Origin: Dendrobium chrysotoxum
Taxonomy: Eukaryota > Streptophyta > Magnoliopsida > Asparagales > Orchidaceae
Direction: 5' to 3'
Assembly: GCA_019925795.1 (NCBI GenBank)
Contig: CM034315.1
Span: 31,502,446-31,566,445 of the forward strand
Length of the DNA stretch: 64,000 bases
Part shown: piece by piece, positions 44,078-57,200 of the stretch
How the letters are laid out: every line of letters begins with the position of its first letter
How positions within the stretch are numbered: the stretch's first letter is position 1
Notes under the pieces: generated by a model
Databases searched by the model: none
The model's input: only the letters and a program-made list of their open reading frames with translations
Told to the model about the DNA's origin: nothing
Made by a program: the position numbers and the translations under genes

Positions 44078-46385
44078 GGCATCTACCATCAATCAATCTA
44101 TCGATCAAACTTCAAAACCTTAGAAATTTATTATTAACCATAGACAAAGTTCTTCTATCATTCAAATTTTTTTCATACATGTATTGAGAATGTTGTACAT
44201 ACACATATGTAGATTTTGTGACAAATTCATTCATGTTTTGTGATGTATACAAATGTATAAAATTAGATAGACTCGATTTAAAGATTATGTACAACTCTTA
44301 TACATTTAGCCGTGAGCATAATTAAGATACACAAAACTGCAGACGAAAAATACTAGATAAGTTTGAAAGTTGGAAGACCAAAAAATATGATTAAAACTAG
44401 GTATTCATAATATAATATATATTTGATGCATAATATAAATAACAAATGCATTATCCAATAGTTTTATTCCATTGATAAAATAGTAAAACAAATAGATAGA
44501 TTTGATAATAATCTCTTAGTAATTTCTTATACATACTAAAATTTTTAGTATGTATAACTATATTAATATAACTATATTAAGTAGATATATATATGTGTAC
44601 ATTTTTAAATGCATACATACAAACACAGTAAGAAATAAACATACATATACACAAACATATAAATGGGGATAGTTTTATTAAGGTTATTAAACACTTCCAC
44701 TTCCTCCATTAGCAAACAATGAGAAATAGGATGTCACACTTTCTTACTGAAGAAACAAAATTCCTTTGAACTAACACGCACCCTGTAAACCCAGTAACAG
44801 GAATCACCTCTTCCCATTAGTCCCTATGTTTTTGGAAGGTGATAAATCTATTCTTTGCATAATATTTTGAGCAATTTCGATGAGGTTTATCCTATTTATC
44901 AGTTATACAAAATCTAGAATATGAATAACATTATGACCAAATATATATACCTCCTATCTATATAATCTAATCTACATGAGGAGGGCAACAATGGGAATTT
45001 ACTAAGAAGTTACAAATATAATCTAATCTACATGATTGGTTTTGTAAGAAAAAATAGGTAGCATAACAACCTCTAAAACATAAGAAAAAGTAAGCTCAGC
45101 CTCATCGCATAAGCGGCCCTTGCTTGTTGTTGGCTTATGTGTGTTATTTTTTATACATTGTAGGAAAATAAATGGCATACATGTATGCATGTATAGGTAA
45201 GGATTTTCAGGTATACAATATCAAACTACATCATCCTAGATCTAACATATGTGTCCCTATAAAGGCAAGGGCACATACGTTGCAAAAAGAGCCTATAAAG
45301 GCAAGGGTACATACATTGCAAAAAGAAACTAAATATATAATCTACCCAGCTAATACAATCATTTACCGACCGACATATATGTATGAAGTGTTATAAAATG
45401 AATACTTCACTGTACATTTACAAAAGAAAGTAAAGTATAACTTAGGGTCTACTATAAAAGAAAGGTGGCCAAGCTCCATCAACAACAAGCTTGGATTTCT
45501 ACACCTATATAATAAGCATAAATCTTTATAAATGTGCTTGCTTATCTAGTCTTCAAGTCTCCTAGCTCTTAATTTTCTATAGAATTTCAAAAGATAACAT
45601 CCCTTAAAGTAATAGAGATAATTTCTTTTAGGATTTCTGCAAGTGTGTAAAATTAGTCACAATTTAAGATTTTTATAACTCTTTAAATTTACAACTAGAT
45701 CTACCTATAAAAAAACTATAATTTACATTTATGTTGACGCTTTGCATCTATAATTACACCTTATAACTTTACATTTACAATTTACAACATTTATATTTAT
45801 ACTTTTATAAATTAAAAGAGACCTACTTTGATTGGACTAGTGCAAATACAACAAATAAAAAGAGTAAGGTGCAAAGTAGGAAATTAAAAGTGCAACAATG
45901 CATGTATGACATCCCAGAGTGTAGTAAAAGAAAATAGATAAAGCATAGTTCATCCACCAAGCAAGGTATCCAATCACACCAAAATATAAGCAAAACACCA
46001 CCCTAGCCTATGATGGAGCTGATTGTCTTAGCAAGTAATCTAAAGTATTTTATGTTTAAGTTATCTACATTTGAATTTATCTATTTATTATAGGCCAAAG
46101 GGATTTTAATTTGAATTTAAGTTTTAATGTTTTAATATTTTATTAACATTTATTATTATTATTTTTAATAGTGTTATTTAACTTAAGGTTATATAGAATA
46201 TTAATGATTAATAACTTCAAGTGTGGTTTGAATGTAAGAATCATCAAATCTTAAAGCTCATATTTGTAATGCATTTGTTTCCCACCTAAGGGATGAATAA
46301 TCAAATCAAATATTAAAGCTCATACAATAATGGCTAGTCATTTTTATGATCTCTAAGTATTTTGAGATACCTAATGGTCCAAATG
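44078..46385. other. AT-rich intergenic DNA
   Basis: No gene found. A 36-bp tandem duplication at 45254-45326 (CCTATAAAGGCAAGGG units) and a loose duplication of AATC...TTAAAGCTCATA at about 46241 and 46300 are the only structures noticed. Confidence 0.5.
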
Positions 46386-49300
46386 AGTCCCAGATTGTAG
46401 TGAGAGAGAGTCCCAGATTGTAGTGAGAAATTTTCATTTTTTCAAATTTTTTCAGATCCTGATTTCATGTTTTGTTCCATTATGGTGGCGGAGGGTCACT
46501 GGTCATGAGTTTCCGATGACTGGAATACATCCAATCCCCTATAGGCTAGGAATCCTAATGATCTTCATTGTGGATCCAAAGGCAAAGGTAATTCTAATCG
46601 GGATTTTTTTCTATAAAATAGTGTTTAATCAATGTCCTTTGATTATTAGCGAAGGGCATATTCCACCTATTCGCAACTTGGTTCCTGTGGTAGGAAAAGG
46701 AAAAGAAGTTATGTATGCTCAGGTCCCGACTGACAAGAAGAAGATTTTATCTCCGAATGAATTTCTTTCATCACCATTGAAAGATAATGTATCTGGAATG
46801 GATGCTCTAGAAAATGATTTGGAAGCTTCATCATCCACAAGTTTTAATTTAAAGGTTAATCATTTTTTGAATCCTTCTAACATTGCTAAAAATTATGAGG
46901 TTTCAAATTCCGTTATTGATAGGCTTATTCTTGATAAGTGTTTGGATTCAAACATTAAAACTCTTACTGAGAAGAGTATGAATATTTGTCCAAATTCTGT
47001 TAAATCAGCAATCAATAAGAATAGCTTAGTGAATGCGTGGGTTAAGACTCATCATATTAAAATAAGTCATATAGAATCAGTTTCTAGGGAGTCAGAAGAT
47101 GCTAATGTTATTAAACTTAATATTGATAAGGAATGTGAAAATGTTCAATTATGCAGAAGTCTCTTGTGGTGAAAGTGTTTGGAAAATTTGTTCCTTTTTC
47201 TCTTTGTAGCATTGAATTGAGGCATCAATGGAATAAATTTGGGCACTTTCATCTTACTTCATTGGGACTAGATTGGATATTGTGTTCTTTCCAATCATCT
47301 CATGCCATGGAAGAAATGCTAAGTGAAGGCCCGTGGTATATGGGAGGGCATATAATAGGAATGGATAAATGGATGCCTCAATTTTCCCCAATCTCGCTGA
47401 AAGGGTTATCCTCACCTATTTGGATTCAGTTGCCACATTTGCCTTTATATTGTTGGGATGAGATTAATGTTACTAAGATTGTTTCAAAGATAGGAGTTCC
47501 TATATTTTTAGATGGCAACATGTTTAAATGGGGACATAGAGAATTTGCTAGAGCCTTTATTCGCATTAATCTGAACTCTAAATTATCTCATGGAGTTTGT
47601 ATTGAAGGTTTATATGGAAAATTCTTTCAAAAAGTGGAGTATGAAAAAATTTCTTCATTTTGTTTCAAATGTGGTAAGATAGGCCATAAAGTTTATATGT
47701 GTCCTGATATCAAAGCTAATGTCCATAAGGAAGTAAAGAGTAATGGTTGTTAGGAAAATGTTACTGAATTTGCTAAAATTAAGACTGAGAAGGTATTGGA
47801 AGGGAAAGTTACTAATATAGATACAGATAATTTGTATGGTCCTTGGATGCATGTGAAGTTTAGAAAGAATAGAAGGAAATTCTCAACACATTTGAATAGT
47901 GGCAAGAATTTTTAATTTATGCATTAGAATTTAGGAGTTTAGCCAAATTCTGTGAAGCCGGGGTGCAAATCTTCTCAACATCTGAAGGCTGAGCTACCTT
48001 CTTCCAATAAGTTTGATTTATTATCTCATTTTTTAGATGAAATGGCTGGTGCTGAATTGATATCTGATGGGATTCATGAGCTTGCATATTTGAAAGAACC
48101 GCTTGTAGCTGAGCCAGTTATTTTTGATGATATTAAATCTAAAAATTTCACAGAAGTGCAAGGGAGTATATCAAAATATGAAGATGTTGGTGATGAAGCT
48201 CGAAGTATTATTGAAGGTGTTATTAAGATGGTTACAAGAGATGATGAAGACTCTGTGGCTCAAATTTATGCTGAAGGAAAGACTGGTGTGATGCTTCAAG
48301 ATACGTTTGAACCTGAAGTGAAGACTGATGATAAGCATAGATGTAAATGAAGTCGTGTTGAGGGATCTCTTCAGAAGATGGAAGAATTTGAGACTATGCC
48401 ATCTCCCAATCATGATGATACTAAGATAAGTTCAAATTCTTCTTATCTTGTCAATAGTAATAAGGATATAAGTTTGTTTAGTGTTAAATAGAAAAGCACT
48501 AAAAAACTCAAATTCTTAGGACCTATTAAGGATTTTCCTAGGAAAAGGAAAGTTGATTGTTATTTGAAGGGTGATGGTGGGGATTCATTCTCTGTTGGTT
48601 CTTAATGTTGACCTTTGTGTTTCAGAATGGAAGAGGATCTTATAAGATGGAAGCTTCTCTTTATATCAGGGAAATTGTTAGGAATAATAAAGTCTGTATT
48701 ATTGGTTTAGTTGGATCTAAAGTTAAAGTTCAAGGAGCAGCTGTGGCTATTAAGTTCTCCTAGGTTCAAGAAGATCTTAAAAAAATTTTTGAAGAAATGG
48801 TTCTTCATCCTTCTTGTAAAACTCTGGTTAATATGAGTAATTGGTTTTTGTATAAATATACGGCTACGTCAAAAGCTATGGAAAAACCTACTATGGCGGA
48901 TCCTAGAATAAAAAGTTTTATTCTAAAGGAATCCATCTCTAATCTAAATATAGATGGGGGATTTACAACTACAACAGAAGTTGATGGAGTTTCCTTAAAA
49001 GATATTGCGGAAGATGATGCTGATTTTATTTATTTATTGGTAAAAGAGTGTAGTTTTTTTTTTAAATTTTTGTGTAGTCTTTTATTTGTATTATGGAATT
49101 ATAGTAATGGAATTTAGGATTCTTGCTAGTTTTCATTTTTTGCCTATTTGGAAACTTTGGCATACTAACCAACCTTCTAGGTTGTTTAATATTTGGTGTC
49201 CCCTCCACTCAAAGGGGTTTAAAATGATAAGTAGTGGTTCTCATTTCCATTATGATAGTTTTATTTTGACAAATAAATTTTTTTATAGATTTTGTTGTTG

Positions 49301-49427
49301 TTCAATAAGGTTCCTATCCCTTTGTTTGGGTTGGGAACTAGTAGGTTTATTTCATTTCTAGTTTGTAATAGTGTTTTCTTTCCTGCTTTTAATGCTATTT
49401 GCATTTCTTCAAAAAAAAAAAAAAAAA
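46386..49427 (+). mobile_element. LINE piece 2a: ORF1 plus its own 3' tail, almost no ORF2
   Basis: Starts with a tandemly repeated leader (GTCCCAGATTGTAGTGAGA twice), then ORF1. Only the first part of the endonuclease follows: a degenerate FQNGRGSYKMEASLYIREIV block at about 48630-48710. Unrelated AT-rich sequence then runs to a 3' UTR, TTTGTAATAGTGTTTTCTTT..., ending in 17 A residues (49411-49427). The 3' UTR matches that of the intron-19 LINE, so the end is genuine. RT is missing. Confidence 0.65.
46423..47753 (+). pseudogene. LINE 2a ORF1 (one frameshift)
   Basis: Open 46423-47172 then 47151-47753 in another frame; the true start is uncertain. The second part has SLVVKVFGKFVPFSLCSIEL, FGHFHLTSLGLDWILCSFQS, GGHIIGMDKWMPQFSP and PIWIQLPHLPLYCWD (DUF4283). 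The knuckle CFKCGKIGHKVYMC lies at 47661-47702. It is clearly a sister of the intron-19 ORF1 and better preserved in this domain. The ORF1 tail continues in pieces to about 48600. Confidence 0.7.
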
Positions 49428-52047
49428 GAGGGATGAATGATAGAGATTTTGATTTGAAGTTACTAAATTCTGTAGAACCTTCAAAATACAGACCTATAAG
49501 TTTGTGTCAAACAACTTATAAGAATGTTGCGACAATGTTGATGAATAGATTGAAATATACTCTTCATTCTCTAATTTTAGAAGAATAAGCTGCATTTGTT
49601 CCAAAGAGGTTTATTACTGACAACTCTTTACTTGCTCAAATGATCTTTAATAAATTCCATTTTTCCCTTAAAAAAAAGAGTTTTTCAAGTTGAAGATCGA
49701 TATGGAGTAAGCTTATGATAGCATGTGTAGGCCAACTCTTGACCAAGTTATGAAAATGATAGGTTTTCCTCATAAGTTTATTTTGTGGATTTTGGCATGT
49801 ATTACTAATCCTAAATATTCTGTTACAGTGAATGGCAATATGACTAAGTGGATAGAAGCTAAATGTGGTTTTAGAAAAGGGTGTCCTTTGTCCCCTTGTT
49901 TATTTTATGCTCAAAATTATTATCAAAAGTTGTTCACCAGAGAGGTTTGGGTTTGGGTACTAAAATTGCTCCTATTGCAGATATTATTTCGCACCTGTTA
50001 TATGCAGAAGCTGTGTTGATCTTCTCTTCTATTTCAATATCTTAAATCAATATTATTAAATCTATTCTGGCAGAGTATAGTAGTTGGACTAGTCAGAAAG
50101 TTAATAATAGTAAGTCTATGGTTATTTGTTTAAAATATCTTTCTACCAGGTGGAAGAATCAAATCTCCAAGAAGTTGGGCTTTTCTTTGGGGAATGAATT
50201 GGTATATTTAGGTGTAAAAATTATGTTGAGAAGGTTTGTGGCTACTGGCTTTCAAGGATTAATTAAGCATGCTTTAGATAAACTTAATTCTTGTTGCTGC
50301 AAATCTTTATCCTTGGCTAGAAAGGTTACTCTCATAAAGTCTTCTTTATTATCTCTACCTTCTTTTCTAATGGTGCATTCTTTGGTTCCTAAAGGTGTTT
50401 TAGATGACCTTGATAAGATTTATAGAAGTTTTTATGGAAAAAGGAACAAGGGAAGTTTGGGTTACACTATGTAGCGCATGAGCTTTGTTTACCTATTCGA
50501 ATGGGAGGTTTTGGTTTTCATTCGGCTAAAATTTGGAAAGGTTCTTTGAGATCATGGATTGCTTGGCAATTCTATAACAATTCTACTTCTTTATTAAATA
50601 AGAACATAAGTGCAAAATATGGAAGAGATTTATTGATAGATCAACATAGGAGAGGCTCTTCTCCAACATGGAATATTCTAGTTCATGGAGCAATTTTTTT
50701 GAAGACATTAATTAGATGGAAATTAGCTGATGGATGTAGTGTGAATGTTTTATCTGATACTTAGATTTGGGACATTTGTCTTGAAAAATGGCCCACATTT
50801 TGTAATATGCAAAATTTACATAGTTCTAAAGTTAGCTACTTTATCCATAATGGTGAATGACAATCATATCAGCTTATGTCATTGTTTGGGGAGGATCTAA
50901 CTCATGCAATCCTATAGTTACCGATTGACACTAATTTGGAAGAAGATCAACTGGATTTAATTCATACAAACAACGATAAAACCATTACAATAATGGCTTT
51001 TGATAGAATTTATAATTTTGATCTTTCTGATAACATCATATGGATAAAAAAACTGAAAATGAAATTGAGAATAGAATTACTATGGTGGAGGCTATCTAAA
51101 AATGCATTACAAACTTTGGTGTGGCTTAATTACAGAAGATTGTAAGAGTCAAAGCTTTGTCCGAGAGGTTGTCAAATCTGATGAAGATATACAACATATT
51201 GCAGTAAATTGTTAGAATTTTTCTCTTGTCTAATGAATTGGGGAATAAATTTACCTTCTTATCATACATATCCCAAAACTATTCAGATTCTAAAAAAGAT
51301 TTCAATTATAAATCCTACATTTGCTCTTATCTATTGTTTTGCAGTTTTCTACTCTTTGAGAGCAAGGAATTATTGTAAGCATGGGAAATTATCAAATTCT
51401 GTAATCATAAATGCTGCAAATGCTTTGGCTGAAACACCTATTCTGCATTTTAATCTTGTCTGGAAAACTTAGATGCTAACCGATTCATTGAGCTGAAAAA
51501 CCATTTTTGGCATCCTCCTCCTCCAAATTAGATAAAGATCAATGTGGATGCTTCATTTTCTCAACCTTATAAAGCTTCAATTGGTGGAGTTATTCATGAT
51601 TACAAAGGGAGATTCTTATTGGCATTTGGTAAATATCTACTTCAGTGGGATGTGTCTCAGGTAGAATTATTTACTAATTTTGCTATAAAGGAAGCTATTC
51701 AGGACTTTATGCATGATATGGATGGCATTTGGATTAAAGGGGATAATCTAAATGTGATCAAGCTTTTGCAAAAATCATGGGAAAACATCAAATGGAAGTG
51801 TGTGGACAAGCTCGATTTTGATATTTCCTTTTTACTGAATTTTAAAAAAGTTTTTATTTCCAATTTGTTCATAGAAATTGCATTAAGGTTGCGAATTTAT
51901 GTGCAACCTATACTTTACAAGGTGATTTTCATTTCTCTAACATTTTAGATCATAAATTCCCTTCAGCATTATTTATGTTGCTAAAAGAGGAATGTGATAG
52001 GATTGTTATTCCTTAGTCTGTTTATGCTTATATGAATGTTTAAAAAC
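49428..52047 (+). mobile_element. LINE piece 2b: RT to RNase H, 5' truncated
   Basis: Begins immediately after the A17 tail of piece 2a, within the RT: SVEPSKYRPISLCQTTYKNV, then AAFVPKRFITDNSLLAQM, KIDME-stop-AYDSM and AKCGFRKGCPLSPC. The catalytic motif is YAEA (50001-50012), so both Asp are lost. Zinc-binding region at 51050-51200, RNase H start NVDASFSQPYKASIGGV at 51544. It ends near TTTAAAAACAG at 52047. Many stops. Confidence 0.7.
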
Positions 52048-55000
52048 AGGGTTGAATGATTGGGAAGTGAGAGAATGTCTGGGTCTTCCAATTTTTCAAA
52101 ATTTCAAATTGGTGTTACCGAGTTTTTAGTGGGAGGCTATTATGTTGGGGGGTGGCCACCAGTCGCTTCTGGTTGGTGGCTCTCAAGATTATGGTGGATT
52201 TCTCCTTCTAATGATGTCAGAAAGAGAGGTGGGTCATGGGTTGGTTATGATGAAAGGAAGAATTCTTTTAGGCCTCCGAGAGGTAAATTCCTTGGTAAAT
52301 CTTCTGGTCAAAATGGAGCTTTAGTGATTAAGGATGTTGATGACTTTGTTGTGTCAAAGTTTATTAAAGAATTTCCCTTTCATGGGAAGCGAAAGAAGGT
52401 GCTAATGGATTTATAGGAGGATGACAATGATCTTTATGAATATAATGATATTTTTGTTCATTGCCAGAATAACTAGATCTCAATGAATGGTGCTTCTTCA
52501 TCTAAGAAAGGAATTGATTTTGTTCGGGTTACGTCTTCATATGATGAATTTTTCAATGTTAAACATGAAAACATTAAGCCCTCTATTATTGCAAGAATTT
52601 TAATTAAAGAAGATCATGTTAATGCTAAAGATGTTAATTCTGTGAATGAGGTGAGGAATTCTGTCCATGTTAATTCCATTGCTTGGAAAAAACTAGATCA
52701 CATAAAGGTTAACAATTTGGAAGATGTTAACACATTTCTAAAGGAAGATAATACTATTATGCTACATTCTAAAAATGATGTCTAATACTAAGAAATTAGA
52801 TAATATATTAGTTGCCAAAATTCTAGGGAAAATACTTTCTATTTACATCTTCTCTAATGAATTGGAGAGACAATGGTTAAAAATTTGGCAACTTCGAATT
52901 TACTACTATTGGTATGGATTGGGTTGTTTGTATGTTCAATTCGTTGAAGTAATGGAAGAAGTCCTTAATGGGGACCTTGGTATGTAGGCGGACATGTGAT
53001 TGCATTGGATAAATACTCTCCTTCTTTCTCACCTCATTCTTTAAAAGGTCTTTCTTCTCCTATTTGGGTAAGGCTACCTCACCTTCCTCTTTACTATTGG
53101 GATCTTAAGAATTGCTCTTTAATTGGAAAACCATTATTGATAGATACTAATACTTGCAATTTGAATAGAAGAGAATTTGTGAGGGTTTATGTTAAAATAA
53201 ACCTTGAATGTAAGCTTCCTACTGGTATTTGGATTAAGAGAAATTATGGAACATTCTTCCAACTGGTGGTTTATGAGAGAATAATTAATTTGTGTTACAA
53301 GTGTGGTAAGCTTAGTCATAAACAATCAATTTGTCAGGAAGATTTTCCTTATAGTTTTGATAAACAAAATATTTTTGAGGATGAACATGCTATTGAACAA
53401 ATAAAGAAAAAACTCTAAATCTTCAAGAGCTAAAGAAGGTTATGGAGATTAGAATAAAATTTCATATAAGAAGAATAAAGCTCCTAATTTATTAAAGAAG
53501 AGGATAGATGGTGCTTCTTCCTGGCATTGTTTGGAAAAAAATTCTAGACACTTGAATAAATTCAATTCTCTCAAAGAAACTCTTATGAAGATTGATCAAG
53601 ATAAAGATAATTCTAAAGCTGTCACTGATAAGGGATCTAATCCTATTCAACAGCCTGTTTCTTTAGGCCTGGCGCAAGTAGAGGTAATAATAAACATCAA
53701 ATTTAAATTCTAATTCTATGAAAGTTACTGATAATTGGATTGATTCTAATGAGCAATGTAATTTGGGAAATCATGAAGCCAATCAAAGTAGTGTGATGGG
53801 TAAATCTTAATTGGAGAAACCAATTGATACTAATAATCCTGTTAAAGTGGGGTTATCTAAGGATGATTTAGTCAAATTTCCTAATATTGGGTTGGAGTTG
53901 AAAAAAGAGTATATTCCTAATGTGGAAGCTAAAGTTTCTATTGTTAAGTTTACTAAACAACTTCAACAGTTAGGTCCAATTGAATCTATGCCTAGGAAGA
54001 GAAAGGGTGAAAATTTTGGAAATTTTATGTTGGGGGAATCTTCCCCTACATTTAATCCATAAATTCTATTACTATCTTGAATTATAGAGGAGCCCAAAAG
54101 AAGGAAGTGGGCTTCTATCTTCATAGTATTGTTAAAGACAATGATGTCTTTATTGTTGGTTTAATGGAAACCAAAGTAGAAAGTATGGATAAAGAGGATG
54201 TAAATAAAATCATAGGTATGGATTGGGATTTCTTTCCTTCTTCTATGGATGGTAGATCTGGAGGAATTCATGTTTTATGGAATAGAAAGGTTGATTTTTT
54301 TAATGTGACTATTTCTAATTCTCAATGCGTGGTGGGAAAGTTGAAAATGCATAATTCAACTGATTGGAATGTTGTTGATGTTTATGCAAATAAGGATCCT
54401 CATGTTAAAAGAGTGTTATGAGAGACTTTGGAGGGTGTCATTCAAAATGATCAAACAACAATAATTGGTGGTGACTTTAACATAAGGAAAGAGGTTAATA
54501 ATGACTCAAGGACCTCAAGAAATGAAAAATTCTATGTCAAACAATGTTTTTCATGATTTGTCTTTTAATGGTCCTTCTTATACTTGGTGTAATAATAAGG
54601 ATGGCCTAAATCATATATGGGAAAGAATAGATAGAATCATTATTAGCTCTTCTGCTCTTCATCAAATTCATGGAGCTGCTTTGAATCATCTTGCACATGT
54701 TGCTTCTGATCATTGTCCTAAACTTCTCAAGTTGTTAAATAACCCTCCTCTTACTTACAAGATGTGGCGGTTTGAAAATATTTGGAGTTCTTATCCTGCT
54801 TCTTAGCATGTTGTTTCTAAGGCTTGGAGAATAAAAGTAGTTTTGTTAGTGATGCTAAAATTTTACAAAGAAAGCTTAAGTGATATTTAAGATCTTTGCA
54901 CTTCTGGAGTAAAAATAAGCTAAACGAGTTGATGAATTTGAAATCTTCTCTTTTGGAGGAAATTATTCATTTGCAATAAGCTCAAAGTAATATGGGAGGA

Positions 55001-55251
55001 TTAGATTCTAAATAGCTTTTACAACTTAGAAATAAAGTTTTGGAATTGAATACAACTATTGCTAGATTGACTACTTGGTGGAGACAAATAGCTAAATTCA
55101 AATGGGTAGAGGGTGGTAACTCTAATACTCATTTTTTTTCATTCTTATGCTTCGACTAGAAGAAATATCAAAAGGATTAATATGATCAGGTATTTTAATG
55201 GATTTTATATTAAGTCTACCTTATTTTAGTTTTATAAAAATAAATGGATGG
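52048..55251 (+). mobile_element. LINE piece 3: ORF1 and endonuclease, cut by repeat R1
   Basis: ORF1 probably starts at ATG 52075 (MSGSSNFSKFQIG). Broken DUF4283: LSSPIWVRLPHLPLYYWD, with knuckle CYKCGKLSHKQSIC at 53293-53334. The ORF1 end LGPIESMPRKRKGENF is at about 53965-54015. Endonuclease from about 54077: VKDNDVFIVGLMETKVE, GGIHVLWNRK, IIGGDFNI, then shifted YTWCNNKDG, IWERIDR and SDHCP. Sequence stops abruptly at 55251, where R1 begins. Confidence 0.7.
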
Positions 55252-57200
55252 TGTTGACCTTATTTTTGTATGAGGTCATCAGGACCCTTTCAACCATCAA
55301 TCAACCCTCAATCCAACCTCCAATTAATATCCAATTCAATTTTCACTCCAGACCTCAATCCAGCCTTCAATCAAATTTCAATCCATATCCTCAATCAAAG
55401 TTCAATCATATCCAATCAATATACATCATCCATTTGATTGGGGTAATTCAAACTAAATCATTCAAATCCAAAGCTGCTTTCAAATCTAGAATTCCAGATT
55501 AAAAATCCAAGGTTAAGGACTATTGTCCTAAAACTCTTCTTGGGTGATTTTTTCAATCACTTTAAAGCATAGTCAAATGACCCCCAATTCATGATCAATC
55601 AAGTTCATATTGATTAGGCATATCCCTAAGGTCAACCCTCCAAATTTGAGACCAATCTAATAATTTTAACTCAAGAAACTAAATTGAAATCCAAAGGCTA
55701 CAAAACCTTCAAATATTTATAGCCTATGCCACTAGACTTCAACTTTATAGAATTTGACCTTGGGACCTTCCCAAAAACCTTTGACCATGCCCATATCTTT
55801 TTTTATGATATGTTGCATAAAATTGCATTTTGTTGGACCCAGTTTGACTCATAGTTGACCAGGGGTAAAAATGACCAAAATGTCCTTTATGGGAAAATTT
55901 AGACTTTTCCCCCAAAGTTCAACATAACTCAATCACATAAAGTAATGAAACCTTCCTTAATGCATCCTAAGCATCATTAGGAATGCATTGGACCCAAAAT
56001 TAGCCTTTTATTTTGATGTGGTTGACCAAGTTAGCCATGATTGACTAAAGTGCCCTTTAACCTTCCAAACATGTATTTCAACTGAAATGGCTTTCTGATC
56101 ATTTGAAACCACTCCCAGTGAGTCCATATCATCAATCCAAACTAAATGGACCCAACCCTTGACCCTAGGTCAACTTGGCTGACCAAGTCTACCAAGTTTG
56201 ACCAAACTACACATATAATTCTATCCATTTTAAACCCTTTGATCAAGGCCTTGCATAGCCAATTTAAGCCCATGGAATGACCAATTGGACCCCTAGGGGT
56301 GTCCCTTTGGAAGACCAAAGCCTTGGGATCACTTGGGTTAGCCTTATGGCATGACCCAAGTGTCCAAAGAGAATCCCCCTTGAGCCAAATCTCTGCTTAA
56401 GCCAAATTGGATTAAGCTAATGATCCCATTTGGTTCCTCATGACCCAATACTTTTACCCAAGGTTACCTAGCCCATGGGTCAACTCAGGTTGGAAATTGA
56501 GCTAGCATGAAGTGGTCAAAACCACTAAGGGTTGAGGTATTTCTCAACCTAAGCTTCACTAAGCCAAACCAACACTTGCATTAGGTGGCCCTAGGCCCAA
56601 TGCACTTACCCAAGCCAACCCAGCCCTTGGGTTAACCTAGATAAAGACTTAAGCTAGCCTAAAGTGGTCAAAACCACTTTGACTTAAGCCCATTCTCACC
56701 ACATACCAAATTAAGTCTAATTTCCTACTGCATTGGGTAGTCCTTGATCAAATGCATCTCCCCTATCAAACCCTTGATTGACTTGACTCAGGTTACACTC
56801 AAATCAACCCAAACCATACATGTTTGGGTTAATCAGAGCCATCCTAGTGAATTGGGCTTCACCATATCCAATAGACTTATTAATTGAACTCACCTAACCT
56901 CCAATAACCTTTCTATCTCACACTGACCTGAACTATGGCCGATGGCAGCAGGGGTGAATGTGAATGGAGCTCTGGCGGTCACCTTCTCACATGAGTAAAG
57001 CCCAGAGGCTTTTCAACTTGAGATTATTACTTTTGGCCTTAGAGAACCTTCAATAGTTATCACCTCTAGTTATCGACCATCTAGAGCCTCTCAGGTGCCA
57101 TCCCGATTGTTCATCGCCATGGATGAGGCTTGATTAGGGCATCTCAACCCAGTTGGACTAATTAGCATTTGTAATTCAAAATCACTCTCTAGAGTTCCTT
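55252..57200 (+). repeat. Dispersed repeat R1, right copy (forward orientation)
   Basis: Begins TGTTGACCTTATTTTTGTAT exactly where LINE homology stops (55251). It aligns in inverted orientation with 1959-1 at roughly 75-80% by eye. The first 30 bp contain a short inverted repeat (GACCTTAT...ATGAGGTC). Similarity fades near 57200 only because the left copy runs off the window, so the unit may be longer. Confidence 0.6.

Noticed and set aside
46290..49445. GGGATGAATRAT at 46291 and 49430 as a TSD for LINE 2a
   Set aside because: Sequence left of 46291 is not the LINE interrupted at 49428, and the match is short and imperfect.
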